From Cellvibrionaceae bacterium (GTDB lineage Bacteria; Pseudomonadota; Gammaproteobacteria; Pseudomonadales; Cellvibrionaceae), in the NCBI GenBank assembly GCA_028281575.1, contig JANQJP010000073.1:1-46489 (forward strand): a DNA stretch of 46,489 nt. Direction: 5' to 3'. The position numbers and the translations under genes are program-made. Positions 32,977 through 41,505 of the stretch are shown one piece after another (the stretch's first letter is position 1; each line of letters opens with the position of its first letter). Below the pieces are notes generated by a model. The model saw only the letters and a list, made by a program, of their open reading frames with translations, had not been told where the DNA came from and searched no databases.

Positions 32977-35900
32977 GTGGCTGTTCATTACGATGTATTG
33001 ATTATCGATGATAATGCGGATGACTACGAGCTATGTCAGCGTATGCTCTGTGGTCGCTATAGGAACGCTGGAGATGAGTTTACCTTCCAATTGCGCCACG
33101 CAAAGAACGGACAACAGGGTTTACATGATATAAGTCAGCACAACCCACATTGTGTGCTGCTCGATTATTCCTTGCCGGGAAGTGATGGTCTCGCGGTTTT
33201 ACATGAAATAAGAAAGCAGGATACGCTTGTCCCGGTGATTGTTCTCACAGGGCAGGGCAGTGAAAACCTGGCTGTCAGTTTACTCAAGGCGGGTGCACAA
33301 GACTATCTCGTTAAATCTGAAATTCGTAATCATGATTTGAGAAAAACTGTATTACATGCCATTGAGCTTACCCGGGCTAAGGTGCCCAGTGTCAAAAAAG
33401 ATCTCTCATCGCTATGCGTTCTTATCGTCGACGACAACGTCGATGATCGCGAACTGGTGAGACGAACTCTAACAAAAGTTAATAATGGTCACTACATTTT
33501 TTTTGAAGCCGCCTCTGGAGCAGAGGTTTTACCCTTTATCGAAACACATGGAACAGTGTGTGTACTTCTGGATTATTCGTTACCCGGTGAAAATGGCTTG
33601 GATGTGCTAAAAAAAATTAGCGACCGTTTCCCGTTTATCCCGGTCATTATTTTTAGTGGACAGGGCAGTGAAAATGTTGCGGCTGAAGCCATTAAAAACG
33701 GTGCATTTCATTACCTGGTAAAGTCTGAAATTACGCCAGAGCTTCTCGATAAAACGATTAGACAAGCGCTTGAAAAGAAACAGCTAGAATACATTGTTTA
33801 CGAGAAAAACCAGGAGGTTAAACGCCACCAATACGAAGCCATCGCGCGTAAGAAACGCTTTGATCGCGTTGTGCAAGCTACCAATATCGTGGTTTGGGAA
33901 TATGATATTGCTAACGACCGTTTGCATGTGGAAGAACAAATCGAGGCCTTGTTTGGTGAAGCTTTGGAAGAGTCGCATATCACCTTGCAGCAAATACGTG
34001 ATCGCGTGCACCCTGATGATATTGCTACGTTGGATGCCGTATGGCAGGCCCATTTGCGCGATGCAAGTAACGAGCTTGATATTGCGTATCGTTTACGTCA
34101 TAAAAATGGTTCCTGGCGATGGATAAGAGAAACGGGAAAAATTGTTGCGATGAATTCCGCAGGTAACCCCAGTCAGGTCGCTGGGCTCTACCAGGATATC
34201 AGCAAAAAAAAATATGAAGAAGATGTCCTCAATCGCCTCTATACGATTACGATCGACAGCGATCTCTCGCTTGAACAAAAAGTTTCTGAAGTCCTGCATC
34301 TGGGCCTAAATTACTTAGGCCTTGAGCTTGGCTTGGTGAGTCGAATACACGATGACATCTACGAAATCATACATTGTGAACCCAAGGGGCCAATAGCGAG
34401 CGGGCAAATGTTTTCCTATTCACGCACCTATTGCTCGCATGTTTTTGGTACGAATGAAGTGCGAGCCTGGAACCGTGCGGGGAATAGCGATATTTGTGCA
34501 CATGCTTGTTACCAGGAACAAATGTTTGAGACCTATATTGGTACAAGCCTGTTTTTGAACCAGAAGCCCTATGGCACACTTGCCTTCATACAAAAAGCCC
34601 AGCGACAGCACCCTTTTTCCAGTCGGGAAAAAACGGTATTGCGCTTAATGGCGCAATGGATGTCTTCAGAGATTACAAGGCATGCTAACCTGAAAGAAAT
34701 TGAAGCATCTAATACCTTTCTTCAGTTGGTACAGGACTCCATACCCGATTTAATTTTCGTTAAGGACGAGCAGTTTCGCATCGTTCGCGCCAACCCTGCT
34801 TTTTTAAATGTCTATCCGGCTTCGGCAAGGGACGCAGTTATTGGTTCGACTACGGTCGAATCCTATAACGAAGAAGAGGCCGAGGCTTTTTTGATGTACG
34901 ATAAAATCGCCTTACAAGAAGGGTATTCGGAAACAGAGGAAACTATTCGCTTTCCCGATGGAAAAGAGCGGACCCTGCATACTAAAAAGACTCGCTTTCA
35001 AGACGCTGAAAATAACCGGTTTATCCTTGGGGTGGGGCGTGACGTAAGCGAACGTAAAGAAGCCGAGGCGCGCATAGCCGAGAGCGAGGAACGTTACGAA
35101 CTTGCGGTGAGAGGTTCTTCTGTTGGCTTGTGGGACTGGAGTGTCAAGACCGGCGAGCTTTTTTGGTCAGACCGCTTTAAGGAAATCATTGGTATTTCAG
35201 ATGAGGATTTCCGTCCACGTTACGAAGAGTTTTCCGAGCGTTTACACCCTGAAGACAAAGAGGCAATAGAAAAAGCGCTTTTTAGTCATGTTAAATACCA
35301 AACACCCTATGATGTCGAATATAGACTCAGAAAAACGGACGATACATACGTTTGGATTCACGCTCGTGGCCAGGCCATTTGGGATGAGCAGGGCAACGCC
35401 ACGCGTATGGCCGGCTCCGTCGATGATATTACAGTGAGTAAAGAAGCACAGGAAGAAGTATTGCGCTCTAATGCTGAGTTAGAACGCTTTGCTTATATGG
35501 CGTCACATGATCTTCAGGAACCGTTGAGAATGGTATCCAATTTCACGCAATTGTTAGAAAAGCAATATAGTGAAAAGCTGGATGCCCGTGCTTTGGAATA
35601 TATTGAATATGCAAGTAGTGGTGCTGTAAGAATGCAGCGCCTGGTGCGGGATTTACTGGAATATGCACGTATTGGTAATGAAGCTGAAAGTTTTGAGTTA
35701 ATTGACTTGAACGGTTTAAAAACATCGATACAAGAAAACTTATCGGCCAGTATTGAACACACCGAGGCAGTTATTGAATGGGCGGTATTGCCGGCTATAT
35801 TGGCTGAGCCTGTCCGCATAAGTTCGGTTTTTCAAAATTTAATTGGCAATGCGATTAAATATAGAAAACCTGATGTGGCACCTAAAATTTCAATAACTGC

Positions 35901-36150
35901 CGAATTAGTGTCAGAGCAATGGATATTTTCGGTTTCGGACAATGGCATTGGTATGAAGCAACAGTATTGCGAAAAAATATTTGAGCCGTTTAAACGACTT
36001 CATAGAAAAGAAGAATATTCCGGTACGGGGATGGGCCTTACTATTTGTCGAAAGATAATAGAAAGGCTTGGTGGTAAGATATGGGCAACATCAGAGCTTG
36101 GGCAAGGTAGTACATTTCACTTTAGCTTGCCCAGGCAGCGCGCACATTAA
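32977..36150 (+). CDS. Hybrid histidine kinase, REC-REC-PAS-GAF-PAS-PAS-HisKA-HATPase
   Basis: The 1057-residue soluble protein has two tandem N-terminal receivers (Asp63 and Asp199, both in LLDYSLPG). These are followed by PAS (about 295-410), GAF (425-570), PAS (580-695), PAS (700-820), HisKA (MASHDLQEPLRM) and HATPase (DNGIGM; GTGMGLTICRKII). It starts with GTG after AGGGAG. Receivers at the N-terminus imply that phosphorylation by another kinase modulates its activity, so it may act as the hub of the local relay. The GAF lacks an evident bilin cysteine; I did not identify the ligand. Confidence 0.93.
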   Translation: MAVHYDVLIIDDNADDYELCQRMLCGRYRNAGDEFTFQLRHAKNGQQGLHDISQHNPHCVLLDYSLPGSDGLAVLHEIRKQDTLVPVIVLTGQGSENLAVSLLKAGAQDYLVKSEIRNHDLRKTVLHAIELTRAKVPSVKKDLSSLCVLIVDDNVDDRELVRRTLTKVNNGHYIFFEAASGAEVLPFIETHGTVCVLLDYSLPGENGLDVLKKISDRFPFIPVIIFSGQGSENVAAEAIKNGAFHYLVKSEITPELLDKTIRQALEKKQLEYIVYEKNQEVKRHQYEAIARKKRFDRVVQATNIVVWEYDIANDRLHVEEQIEALFGEALEESHITLQQIRDRVHPDDIATLDAVWQAHLRDASNELDIAYRLRHKNGSWRWIRETGKIVAMNSAGNPSQVAGLYQDISKKKYEEDVLNRLYTITIDSDLSLEQKVSEVLHLGLNYLGLELGLVSRIHDDIYEIIHCEPKGPIASGQMFSYSRTYCSHVFGTNEVRAWNRAGNSDICAHACYQEQMFETYIGTSLFLNQKPYGTLAFIQKAQRQHPFSSREKTVLRLMAQWMSSEITRHANLKEIEASNTFLQLVQDSIPDLIFVKDEQFRIVRANPAFLNVYPASARDAVIGSTTVESYNEEEAEAFLMYDKIALQEGYSETEETIRFPDGKERTLHTKKTRFQDAENNRFILGVGRDVSERKEAEARIAESEERYELAVRGSSVGLWDWSVKTGELFWSDRFKEIIGISDEDFRPRYEEFSERLHPEDKEAIEKALFSHVKYQTPYDVEYRLRKTDDTYVWIHARGQAIWDEQGNATRMAGSVDDITVSKEAQEEVLRSNAELERFAYMASHDLQEPLRMVSNFTQLLEKQYSEKLDARALEYIEYASSGAVRMQRLVRDLLEYARIGNEAESFELIDLNGLKTSIQENLSASIEHTEAVIEWAVLPAILAEPVRISSVFQNLIGNAIKYRKPDVAPKISITAELVSEQWIFSVSDNGIGMKQQYCEKIFEPFKRLHRKEEYSGTGMGLTICRKIIERLGGKIWATSELGQGSTFHFSLPRQRAH

Positions 36151-36171
36151 AATGTATGCTAAAGGACTAAT

Positions 36172-36621
36172 ATGATGACATCACATGTACGCCCCATCGA
36201 AATTTTACTTGTAGAAGATAATCCTGGTGACGTGCTTTTAACTCAGGAAGCCTTTTCAGAAGCAAAAATTTTGAACAATATTCATGTCGCTCGAGACGGT
36301 GAAGAAGCGCTCGCTTATTTAAATCAAGATAGTGGTTATGAAGATGCGGTACGTCCAGACTTGATTTTACTCGATCTCAATTTGCCCAAAATAGACGGGC
36401 GCGAGGTATTAGATCAAGTAAAATCAAGTGCCTCCTTAAAACGTATTCCGGTTGTGGTATTAACGAGTTCCGAGGCGGAGCAGGACATTATTAAAACCTA
36501 TGATTTGCACGCGAACAGTTATGTGGTTAAACCTATCGATTTAAATCAGTTTGTTAATGTAGTAAACGCTGTCGAAAGCTTTTGGTTTTCGGTGGTCACA
36601 CTTCCAAGCGATACCAAGTGA
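36172..36621 (+). CDS. Rcp1-like response regulator
   Basis: The 149-residue receiver-only protein has phosphoacceptor Asp68 ([11 protein letters not shown]) and Lys120 (YVVKPID), with the Rcp1-like ending [12 protein letters not shown]. It follows the hybrid kinase by 21 nt and probably receives phosphate from it. It is a paralogue of the regulator at 32487. Confidence 0.92.
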   Translation: MMTSHVRPIEILLVEDNPGDVLLTQEAFSEAKILNNIHVARDGEEALAYLNQDSGYEDAVRPDLILLDLNLPKIDGREVLDQVKSSASLKRIPVVVLTSSEAEQDIIKTYDLHANSYVVKPIDLNQFVNVVNAVESFWFSVVTLPSDTK

Positions 36622-36628
36622 CTGTGAC

Positions 36629-36652
36629 GTTAACAGGCTAGGGCCTGTTAAC
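36629..36652. repeat. Perfect 10-bp inverted repeat after the response regulator
   Basis: GTTAACAGGC and GCCTGTTAAC flank four bases. The right arm is the beginning of the MITE half-copy. It could end transcription of the plus-strand operon, although no T-run follows. Confidence 0.45.
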
Positions 36653-36807
36653 ACTGCTTTAGCGGCACTTGTTGCGCGTGAAAAACCCTCAATTAAGGCG
36701 CGAAGAATGTAGTTTGGTTGCTCCACATAAATGATGAGCAAAGCTTACCGCATCCTGCTCTCGCCCTTTACCCACATCCATGTGGGCAACGTAAAGTGAG
36801 GGTTTTT
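36639..36807. repeat. Diverged half-copy of the MITE-like element
   Basis: It begins TAGGGCCTGTTAACACT, the same terminus as the element at 28401, and shares GTTTGGTTGCTCCA-type internal sequence. The matching right terminus is absent. It has its own internal pairings: AAAAACCCTCA (36681-36691) with TGAGGGTTTTT near 36797-36807, and CCCACAT/ATGTGGG (36771-36786). The minus-strand dehydrogenase gene ends at its right edge, where the hairpin could act as a terminator. Confidence 0.55.
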
Positions 36808-38086
36808 AAGAAAAAACGTTAATTTGTTCTTGGTAAAGTTTATCTATAAGTCTGTTCTCTGGAACGTTTACGTCTGAAAATTTAATCGGCGTATCTTTAG
36901 CGATATCATGTTTCAGCGTGCATCCCTTCGCCAGCCCTAAAGGCAGGAAATCCCCCTCTTGCACAGTCTTACTATTATCGAGTACGCCGAAGCAGGTAAA
37001 ACCGCCAATCTCATCAATTTCCTGGCCTGCTTTTAAGTCCGTTTTTGCGATCGTCATGACTTCCGCTACCGGGCCTGCCAGAGGTTTTGTGGCTGCGTCC
37101 TCGAACAATACGGCGCGGGCGGCGGTGAGGCCACCTTCAACATGTGGAAGATGATACGGTGTATAGAACACGTAAAATGGGCCTTCGCCCATTTTGTAAT
37201 AGTACATGTAGGGTATCTGCACGGGGTCGTCACAGTGGGCAATAATAAATACGCCTCCGCCTGGTTGCGCGCCGAGCACATAGTCGACAAGTCCGCCGTT
37301 GAGCATTTGTTCGGGGTCGAAAAGTTTTGCAGCTTCTTCCACTCTATCGCAGGATGGTCCATACATGCCGCGTTGACCGACTTTAAACCCCGTAGCGTTG
37401 GCGACAACGGCCATTTCCATCGAAATCTTTGAACCGTCCGCAAAAGAGGTCACCATGTGCGGTTTTTGTTTGTGTTGCGCCGCGAAGGCCGCTTGTGTTG
37501 CGGGTGTCCGGTAAGCGTCCTGCAATCCTTTCATATTCCCGGCCAGGACGGGTGTAAAACCGATGGTTTTGACATAGCGGTACAGGTTCATGATCACACC
37601 GGGTTGATCACCATCGGCATTGCTAATAACGACACCCGCTTCATCAGCATATTTTTTAAGGAGAGGGCCGAGCGTTGCATCCAGTTCGGCGTTCATAAGA
37701 ATCACATGTTTCTTGTGCTCGAAAGCTTTGAGGCACACGTGGGCCCCAAACTCCAATTCACCGGTGGCTTCTAAAATAACTTCGACCTGTTCCGATTCAC
37801 AGATAACATAGGGGTCGTCCGTTACTGCCGGGGCTCCCCGCGCAATACAGTCGTCTAACTGCTTTGCCGATGTCACTTGTTCAATACCATCTCTACCTGC
37901 CTGCTCGTAGGCGAAGCGCGCGTTTTTTTCACTGCGATTAGAAATGGCGACAACTTCCATGCCCGGATGGAATTGTGTGATTTGGAGCACGAGCCCCCTT
38001 CCCATAAAACCCGCGCCGATAAGGCCCACTCTTACGGGATTATTATCTTTGGCGCGTTTTTCTAACGCTGTATCTAGAATGATCAT
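36806..38086 (-). CDS. NAD(P)-dependent dehydrogenase with C-terminal SAF domain
   Basis: The 426-residue protein has an N-terminal Rossmann motif (VGLIGAGFMGRGL, residues 20-32) of the homoserine-dehydrogenase-like type. The catalytic region includes GDQPGVIMNLYRYVK. The last ~85 residues form a SAF-type barrel (AEVMTIAKTDLKAGQEID; GLAKGCTLKHDIAKD). It follows rfbC by 37 nt in the same direction, so it probably modifies the nucleotide-linked keto sugar or a branch precursor. It could instead act on an unrelated small substrate; the exact reaction is not evident. Confidence 0.82.
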   Translation of the reverse strand: MIILDTALEKRAKDNNPVRVGLIGAGFMGRGLVLQITQFHPGMEVVAISNRSEKNARFAYEQAGRDGIEQVTSAKQLDDCIARGAPAVTDDPYVICESEQVEVILEATGELEFGAHVCLKAFEHKKHVILMNAELDATLGPLLKKYADEAGVVISNADGDQPGVIMNLYRYVKTIGFTPVLAGNMKGLQDAYRTPATQAAFAAQHKQKPHMVTSFADGSKISMEMAVVANATGFKVGQRGMYGPSCDRVEEAAKLFDPEQMLNGGLVDYVLGAQPGGGVFIIAHCDDPVQIPYMYYYKMGEGPFYVFYTPYHLPHVEGGLTAARAVLFEDAATKPLAGPVAEVMTIAKTDLKAGQEIDEIGGFTCFGVLDNSKTVQEGDFLPLGLAKGCTLKHDIAKDTPIKFSDVNVPENRLIDKLYQEQINVFS

Positions 38087-38124
38087 GAATTAGCTCGTTT
38101 TGATTAGCTGGTGGTTAATTCTGC

Positions 38125-38658
38125 TTAAAGCAGTGGCCACTTGGCGTCTTTCTCTGAAATATTGATTTCAGCCTCGTTCATTATTGGCCATTCAACGCCG
38201 ATTTTTGGGTCGTTCCAACGCAGGCCGCCTTCGGAACCGGGTGAATAAAATTCGGAAACCTGATAAAAGACTTCGGCGTCTTCTGTGAGTGTCTGATAGC
38301 CGTGGGCAAAACCGCGGGGAACATAGAGCATGGTTCTATTTGATTCGCTCAGTTCTGCCCCAAACCACTGGAGGTAGGTGGGAGAGTCTTTTCTAAAATC
38401 CACTGCAACATCAAAGATAGCGCCTTTTGTACAGCGAACCACTTTGACTTCTTCGTGGGGAGACTTTTGAAAGTGCAAACCTCTCGTTGTGCCTCGCTCT
38501 TTATTGAAAGACAAATTGCATTGGACAAATTTACTTTCCAGGCCGTGCTCAAGATATTCGTTTGCACAAAATGCGCGGGCAAAAAAACCTCTATCATCGC
38601 CGAGGAGTTTTGGCTCGATGGTAAAAACACTGGGTATATGTGATTCGTGAAATATCAT
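38125..38658 (-). CDS. rfbC: dTDP-4-dehydrorhamnose 3,5-epimerase-like protein
   Basis: The 177-residue RmlC-type cupin has RGLHFQ (catalytic His), RGFAHGYQTL and FYQVSEFYSPGSEGGLRWND (catalytic Tyr region). Next to CDP-glucose 4,6-dehydratase the real substrate is probably the CDP-4-keto-6-deoxy sugar instead of the dTDP form; no dTDP-glucose genes are present. Its start overlaps the rfbG stop by 4 nt (ATGA). Confidence 0.88.
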   Translation of the reverse strand: MIFHESHIPSVFTIEPKLLGDDRGFFARAFCANEYLEHGLESKFVQCNLSFNKERGTTRGLHFQKSPHEEVKVVRCTKGAIFDVAVDFRKDSPTYLQWFGAELSESNRTMLYVPRGFAHGYQTLTEDAEVFYQVSEFYSPGSEGGLRWNDPKIGVEWPIMNEAEINISEKDAKWPLL

Positions 38659-39728
38659 AATGTATCTTCGGCCTCGTAACGCTTAATTTGGGCGAGGGTA
38701 GTGGTGTACATGTCATTGTTTTGTTGATAGTTCTTATACCAATCAACAATCCAGTCAAGCGCGGTTTCTAAATTAAGTCGGGGACCCCAACCCAGTTCTG
38801 CGCGCGCTTTACTGCAATCGAGCTTTAAGTAATTCGCTTCGTGGGGGTGAACTTTGTCGGGAGAATCCAGTTCCCATTTAGCGTTGTCCTGCCATTTGGC
38901 GCAGAGCGTGTCTGCTATCCACGATACCGGGCGCGCATCCATGTCATAAGGCCCGAAATTCCAGGCGCTGGCAAAGTCGCGTCCATTCTCACTGCCTAGT
39001 TTTTCCGCAAGCAGCAGGTAGCCCGATATGGGCTCCAGCACATGCTGCCAGGGACGAATAGCGTTGGGGCTGCGTATGACTAGGGTTTCGCCCTGCAGTA
39101 TTGCGCGCATAAAATCCGGGACCAGGCGATTGTCGGCCCAGTCGCCGCCGCCAATAACGTTACCCGCGCGGGCTGAAGCTAATTTGACTTTTGATTCCTG
39201 GTTAAAGAAACACTTGGCGTAAGTAGTGGTTACCAGCTCAGAGCAACCCTTGCTGGATGAATAGGGATCGTGGCCGCCCATGGGTTCCGTTTCGCGATAG
39301 CCCCAGTGCCATTCTTTATTTTCATAACACTTGTCGGTCGTGACATTGACAACGACCTCAACTGAAGGGCACTCGCGTATCGCTTCAAAAACATTTGCGG
39401 TACCGATGACGTTAGTCATATAGGACTCGATCGGGTCCTGATAAGAACGCAATACCAAGGCTTGGGCTGCCATGTGAATGACGATTTCCGGTTTGCATTC
39501 TTCGAAAACCGACTTCAATTGCGCCAGGTCGCGAATGTCCCCGATGCGTGAATCTATATGTTGTTCAACCTTGGCCAATTTAAACAGCGAGGGTTCTGTC
39601 GCGGGCTCAAGTGAATAGCCAACCACATTGGCGCCCAGTTCTTTCAACCACAGCGACATCCACGAACCTTTAAATCCGGTGTGTCCTGTGAGTAAAACTT
39701 TTTTCCCTTTCCAAAAATCTCTATTCAT
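38655..39728 (-). CDS. rfbG: CDP-glucose 4,6-dehydratase
   Basis: The protein is about 357 residues of the extended short-chain dehydrogenase family. It has the NAD-binding GHTGFKGSWMSLWLKELGA, then TTDKCYENKEWHWGY and DPYSSSKGCSEL with the YxxxK-type catalytic pair. It converts CDP-glucose to CDP-4-keto-6-deoxyglucose. A TTG five codons upstream is in frame; I chose the ATG at 39728, which shares a base with the rfbF stop (TAATG). Confidence 0.93.
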   Translation of the reverse strand: MNRDFWKGKKVLLTGHTGFKGSWMSLWLKELGANVVGYSLEPATEPSLFKLAKVEQHIDSRIGDIRDLAQLKSVFEECKPEIVIHMAAQALVLRSYQDPIESYMTNVIGTANVFEAIRECPSVEVVVNVTTDKCYENKEWHWGYRETEPMGGHDPYSSSKGCSELVTTTYAKCFFNQESKVKLASARAGNVIGGGDWADNRLVPDFMRAILQGETLVIRSPNAIRPWQHVLEPISGYLLLAEKLGSENGRDFASAWNFGPYDMDARPVSWIADTLCAKWQDNAKWELDSPDKVHPHEANYLKLDCSKARAELGWGPRLNLETALDWIVDWYKNYQQNNDMYTTTLAQIKRYEAEDTL

Positions 39729-40501
39729 TACCAGGTTTTCCAAGGTGCTTTATTGGCTTCCCAAAGCGATTCAAGATGCATCTTGTCGCGAAGAGTATCC
39801 ATCGGTTGCCAGAAACCGTCATGTTTGAAGGCGTTTAACTGGCCTTCGTGAGCAAGATTTTGCAGTGGTTCTTGCTCCCAAGTGGTGTCGTCGCCCTCAA
39901 TATAGTCAATCACCGAGGGTTCCAAAACGAAATAGCCACCATTAATCCAGGCGCCGTCGCCCGTAGGTTTTTCATGGAATGAGTGAATTTGCGTCTCGTT
40001 TTCGCGCAAAACGATGGCGCCAAAACGACCGGGAGGCTGAACCGCAGTCAATGTTGCCTTTAGTCCGGATTCTTTATGGAATTCAATGAGTTTGGATATG
40101 TTGATATCGGCTACACCGTCGCCGTAGGTAAAGCAAAAAGTGTCGTCCCCAACAAAGTCTTTAACGCGCTTTAGTCGGCCTCCAGTAAGCGAGTTGGGGC
40201 CGGTTTCCGCAAGCGTGACTTTCCAGGGCTCGGTAACAGCATCGTGCACTTCCATGGAATTATTCGTCATATCGTAAGTGACACTGGCCGTGCGCGCGAC
40301 ATAACTGGCAAAGAAGTCCTTGATGACGTGCGACTTGTATCCGCAGCAGATAATAAACTCGTGAATTCCGTAACTTGAGTAAGACTTCAATATGTGCCAC
40401 AAAATGGGCATGCCGCCGATTTCAACCATTGGCTTGGGTTTTACGGATGTCTCTTCACTTAATCGAGTGCCGAGGCCCCCGGCTAGAATGACCGCTTTCA
40501 T
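39728..40501 (-). CDS. rfbF: Glucose-1-phosphate cytidylyltransferase
   Basis: The 257-residue nucleotidyltransferase begins MKAVILAGGLGTRLSEETSV, followed by KPKPMVEIGGMPILWHI, the diagnostic substrate-binding block of RfbF. It makes CDP-glucose from CTP and glucose-1-phosphate and is the first gene of the four-gene minus-strand operon. The final sugar would be a 3,6-dideoxyhexose or a branched relative for the O-antigen or capsule. No E1/E3 dideoxysugar reductase or glycosyltransferase is in the window. Confidence 0.94.
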   Translation of the reverse strand: MKAVILAGGLGTRLSEETSVKPKPMVEIGGMPILWHILKSYSSYGIHEFIICCGYKSHVIKDFFASYVARTASVTYDMTNNSMEVHDAVTEPWKVTLAETGPNSLTGGRLKRVKDFVGDDTFCFTYGDGVADINISKLIEFHKESGLKATLTAVQPPGRFGAIVLRENETQIHSFHEKPTGDGAWINGGYFVLEPSVIDYIEGDDTTWEQEPLQNLAHEGQLNAFKHDGFWQPMDTLRDKMHLESLWEANKAPWKTW

Positions 40502-41039
40502 AGAATCTCCATGTTTGCTGATGCGAATGTCTACGTGGTATTGATCAAGAAAAATACAGGTCTTGCCCGTTTACCCACCACGACGCGAAGGTGGGGGAAT
40601 TTACCACGATTTCTTAAAAATTGTTCGGTACTGACCTCAATAAACGCGTATTTTGCACGCTCAGGATTCTCTTTTGGCGCTTGCTCAGGCCGCGGTTGCC
40701 TATGCTATATCCATACCAAAAATGCCGATTATGCCCTAATTTCAAAAGCTACTCTTCGGAAAGCAAAGTTTGGGTGCAATTACACCGTCGCTTCCAGTTT
40801 AGGTGCATCTCGTCATCTGCGTAGCTTGTTTGCTGGAGCCCTTTAAGTATTCCGGGTTGTTAATAAGTTCGACAGTGTTGTCGGCGCATATCTGTGCGCC
40901 ATCTGTTCTGGATTAGGTGGGTGTTCAATAGTGCTTCAATAAGCGAAGTGATACTCTCTGGCCCTGACAAGCGACATCCTACGAGGCTTGCCTAATCGCC
41001 TGGTTTGGCGGCAAAAACGTTAAGTTGACGAGAAGAGAT
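40502..41039. other. Leader of the CDP-sugar operon, no supported gene
   Basis: CCCACC and GGTGGG around 40574-40595 form a 6-bp hairpin in the minus-strand leader of rfbF. I looked for an ops/JUMPstart RfaH element and did not find one. Open frames here on the plus strand have unnatural composition. Confidence 0.45.
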
Positions 41040-41432
41040 ATGACGGAGACAAAAAGACCTGTTAATTCCCACAAGGCGTATCACGCGCATGTGTATTTTG
41101 ATGAAGAGTCAAAGTTGGTGGCCAAAAAACTATGCGATGAATCCGGTCAACTTTTTGGTTTAAGCGTGGGACGTTTCCACGAGAAATTGGTTGGCCCGCA
41201 TCCTTGTTGGAGTTGCCAGATAACTTTTGGCGCGAGAGACTTTGAAAAGTATATCGCTTGGCTGGAGGAAAATAGGCAAGGCTTAACAGTCTTCGTTCAT
41301 GCGCTCACGGGTGATGATTTAAAAGACCATACAGAATTTGCATATTGGTTAGGGCAGGCGGTTGACTTGAACCTGGACTTTTTTAAAAAAAGCTTAGTAG
41401 AGGTGTTGCATGGCCACGCAGATTTTGACTAA
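41040..41432 (+). CDS. DOPA 4,5-dioxygenase family protein
   Basis: The protein is about 130 residues. HAHVYFDEES at the N-terminus, VGPHPCWSCQITF in the middle and VFVHALTGDDLKDHTEFAYW near the end are the histidine-bearing blocks of this small extradiol dioxygenase family. The bacterial members' physiological substrates are mostly unknown. The frame opens at a TTG (41025), but the ATG at 41040 has a purine-rich stretch at good spacing. Confidence 0.87.
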   Translation: MTETKRPVNSHKAYHAHVYFDEESKLVAKKLCDESGQLFGLSVGRFHEKLVGPHPCWSCQITFGARDFEKYIAWLEENRQGLTVFVHALTGDDLKDHTEFAYWLGQAVDLNLDFFKKSLVEVLHGHADFD

Positions 41433-41505
41433 GGTGCAATAGAGGAGAGTAAATAGCTCATTTTATACTCTTACATCATCAACTAAAACATAAGGAAATA
41501 TTAAT

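Noticed and set aside
40502-40846. Plus-strand ORFs upstream of rfbF and a possible JUMPstart/ops element
   Set aside because: The ORFs look non-coding, and no sequence close to the ops core was found on the minus strand.
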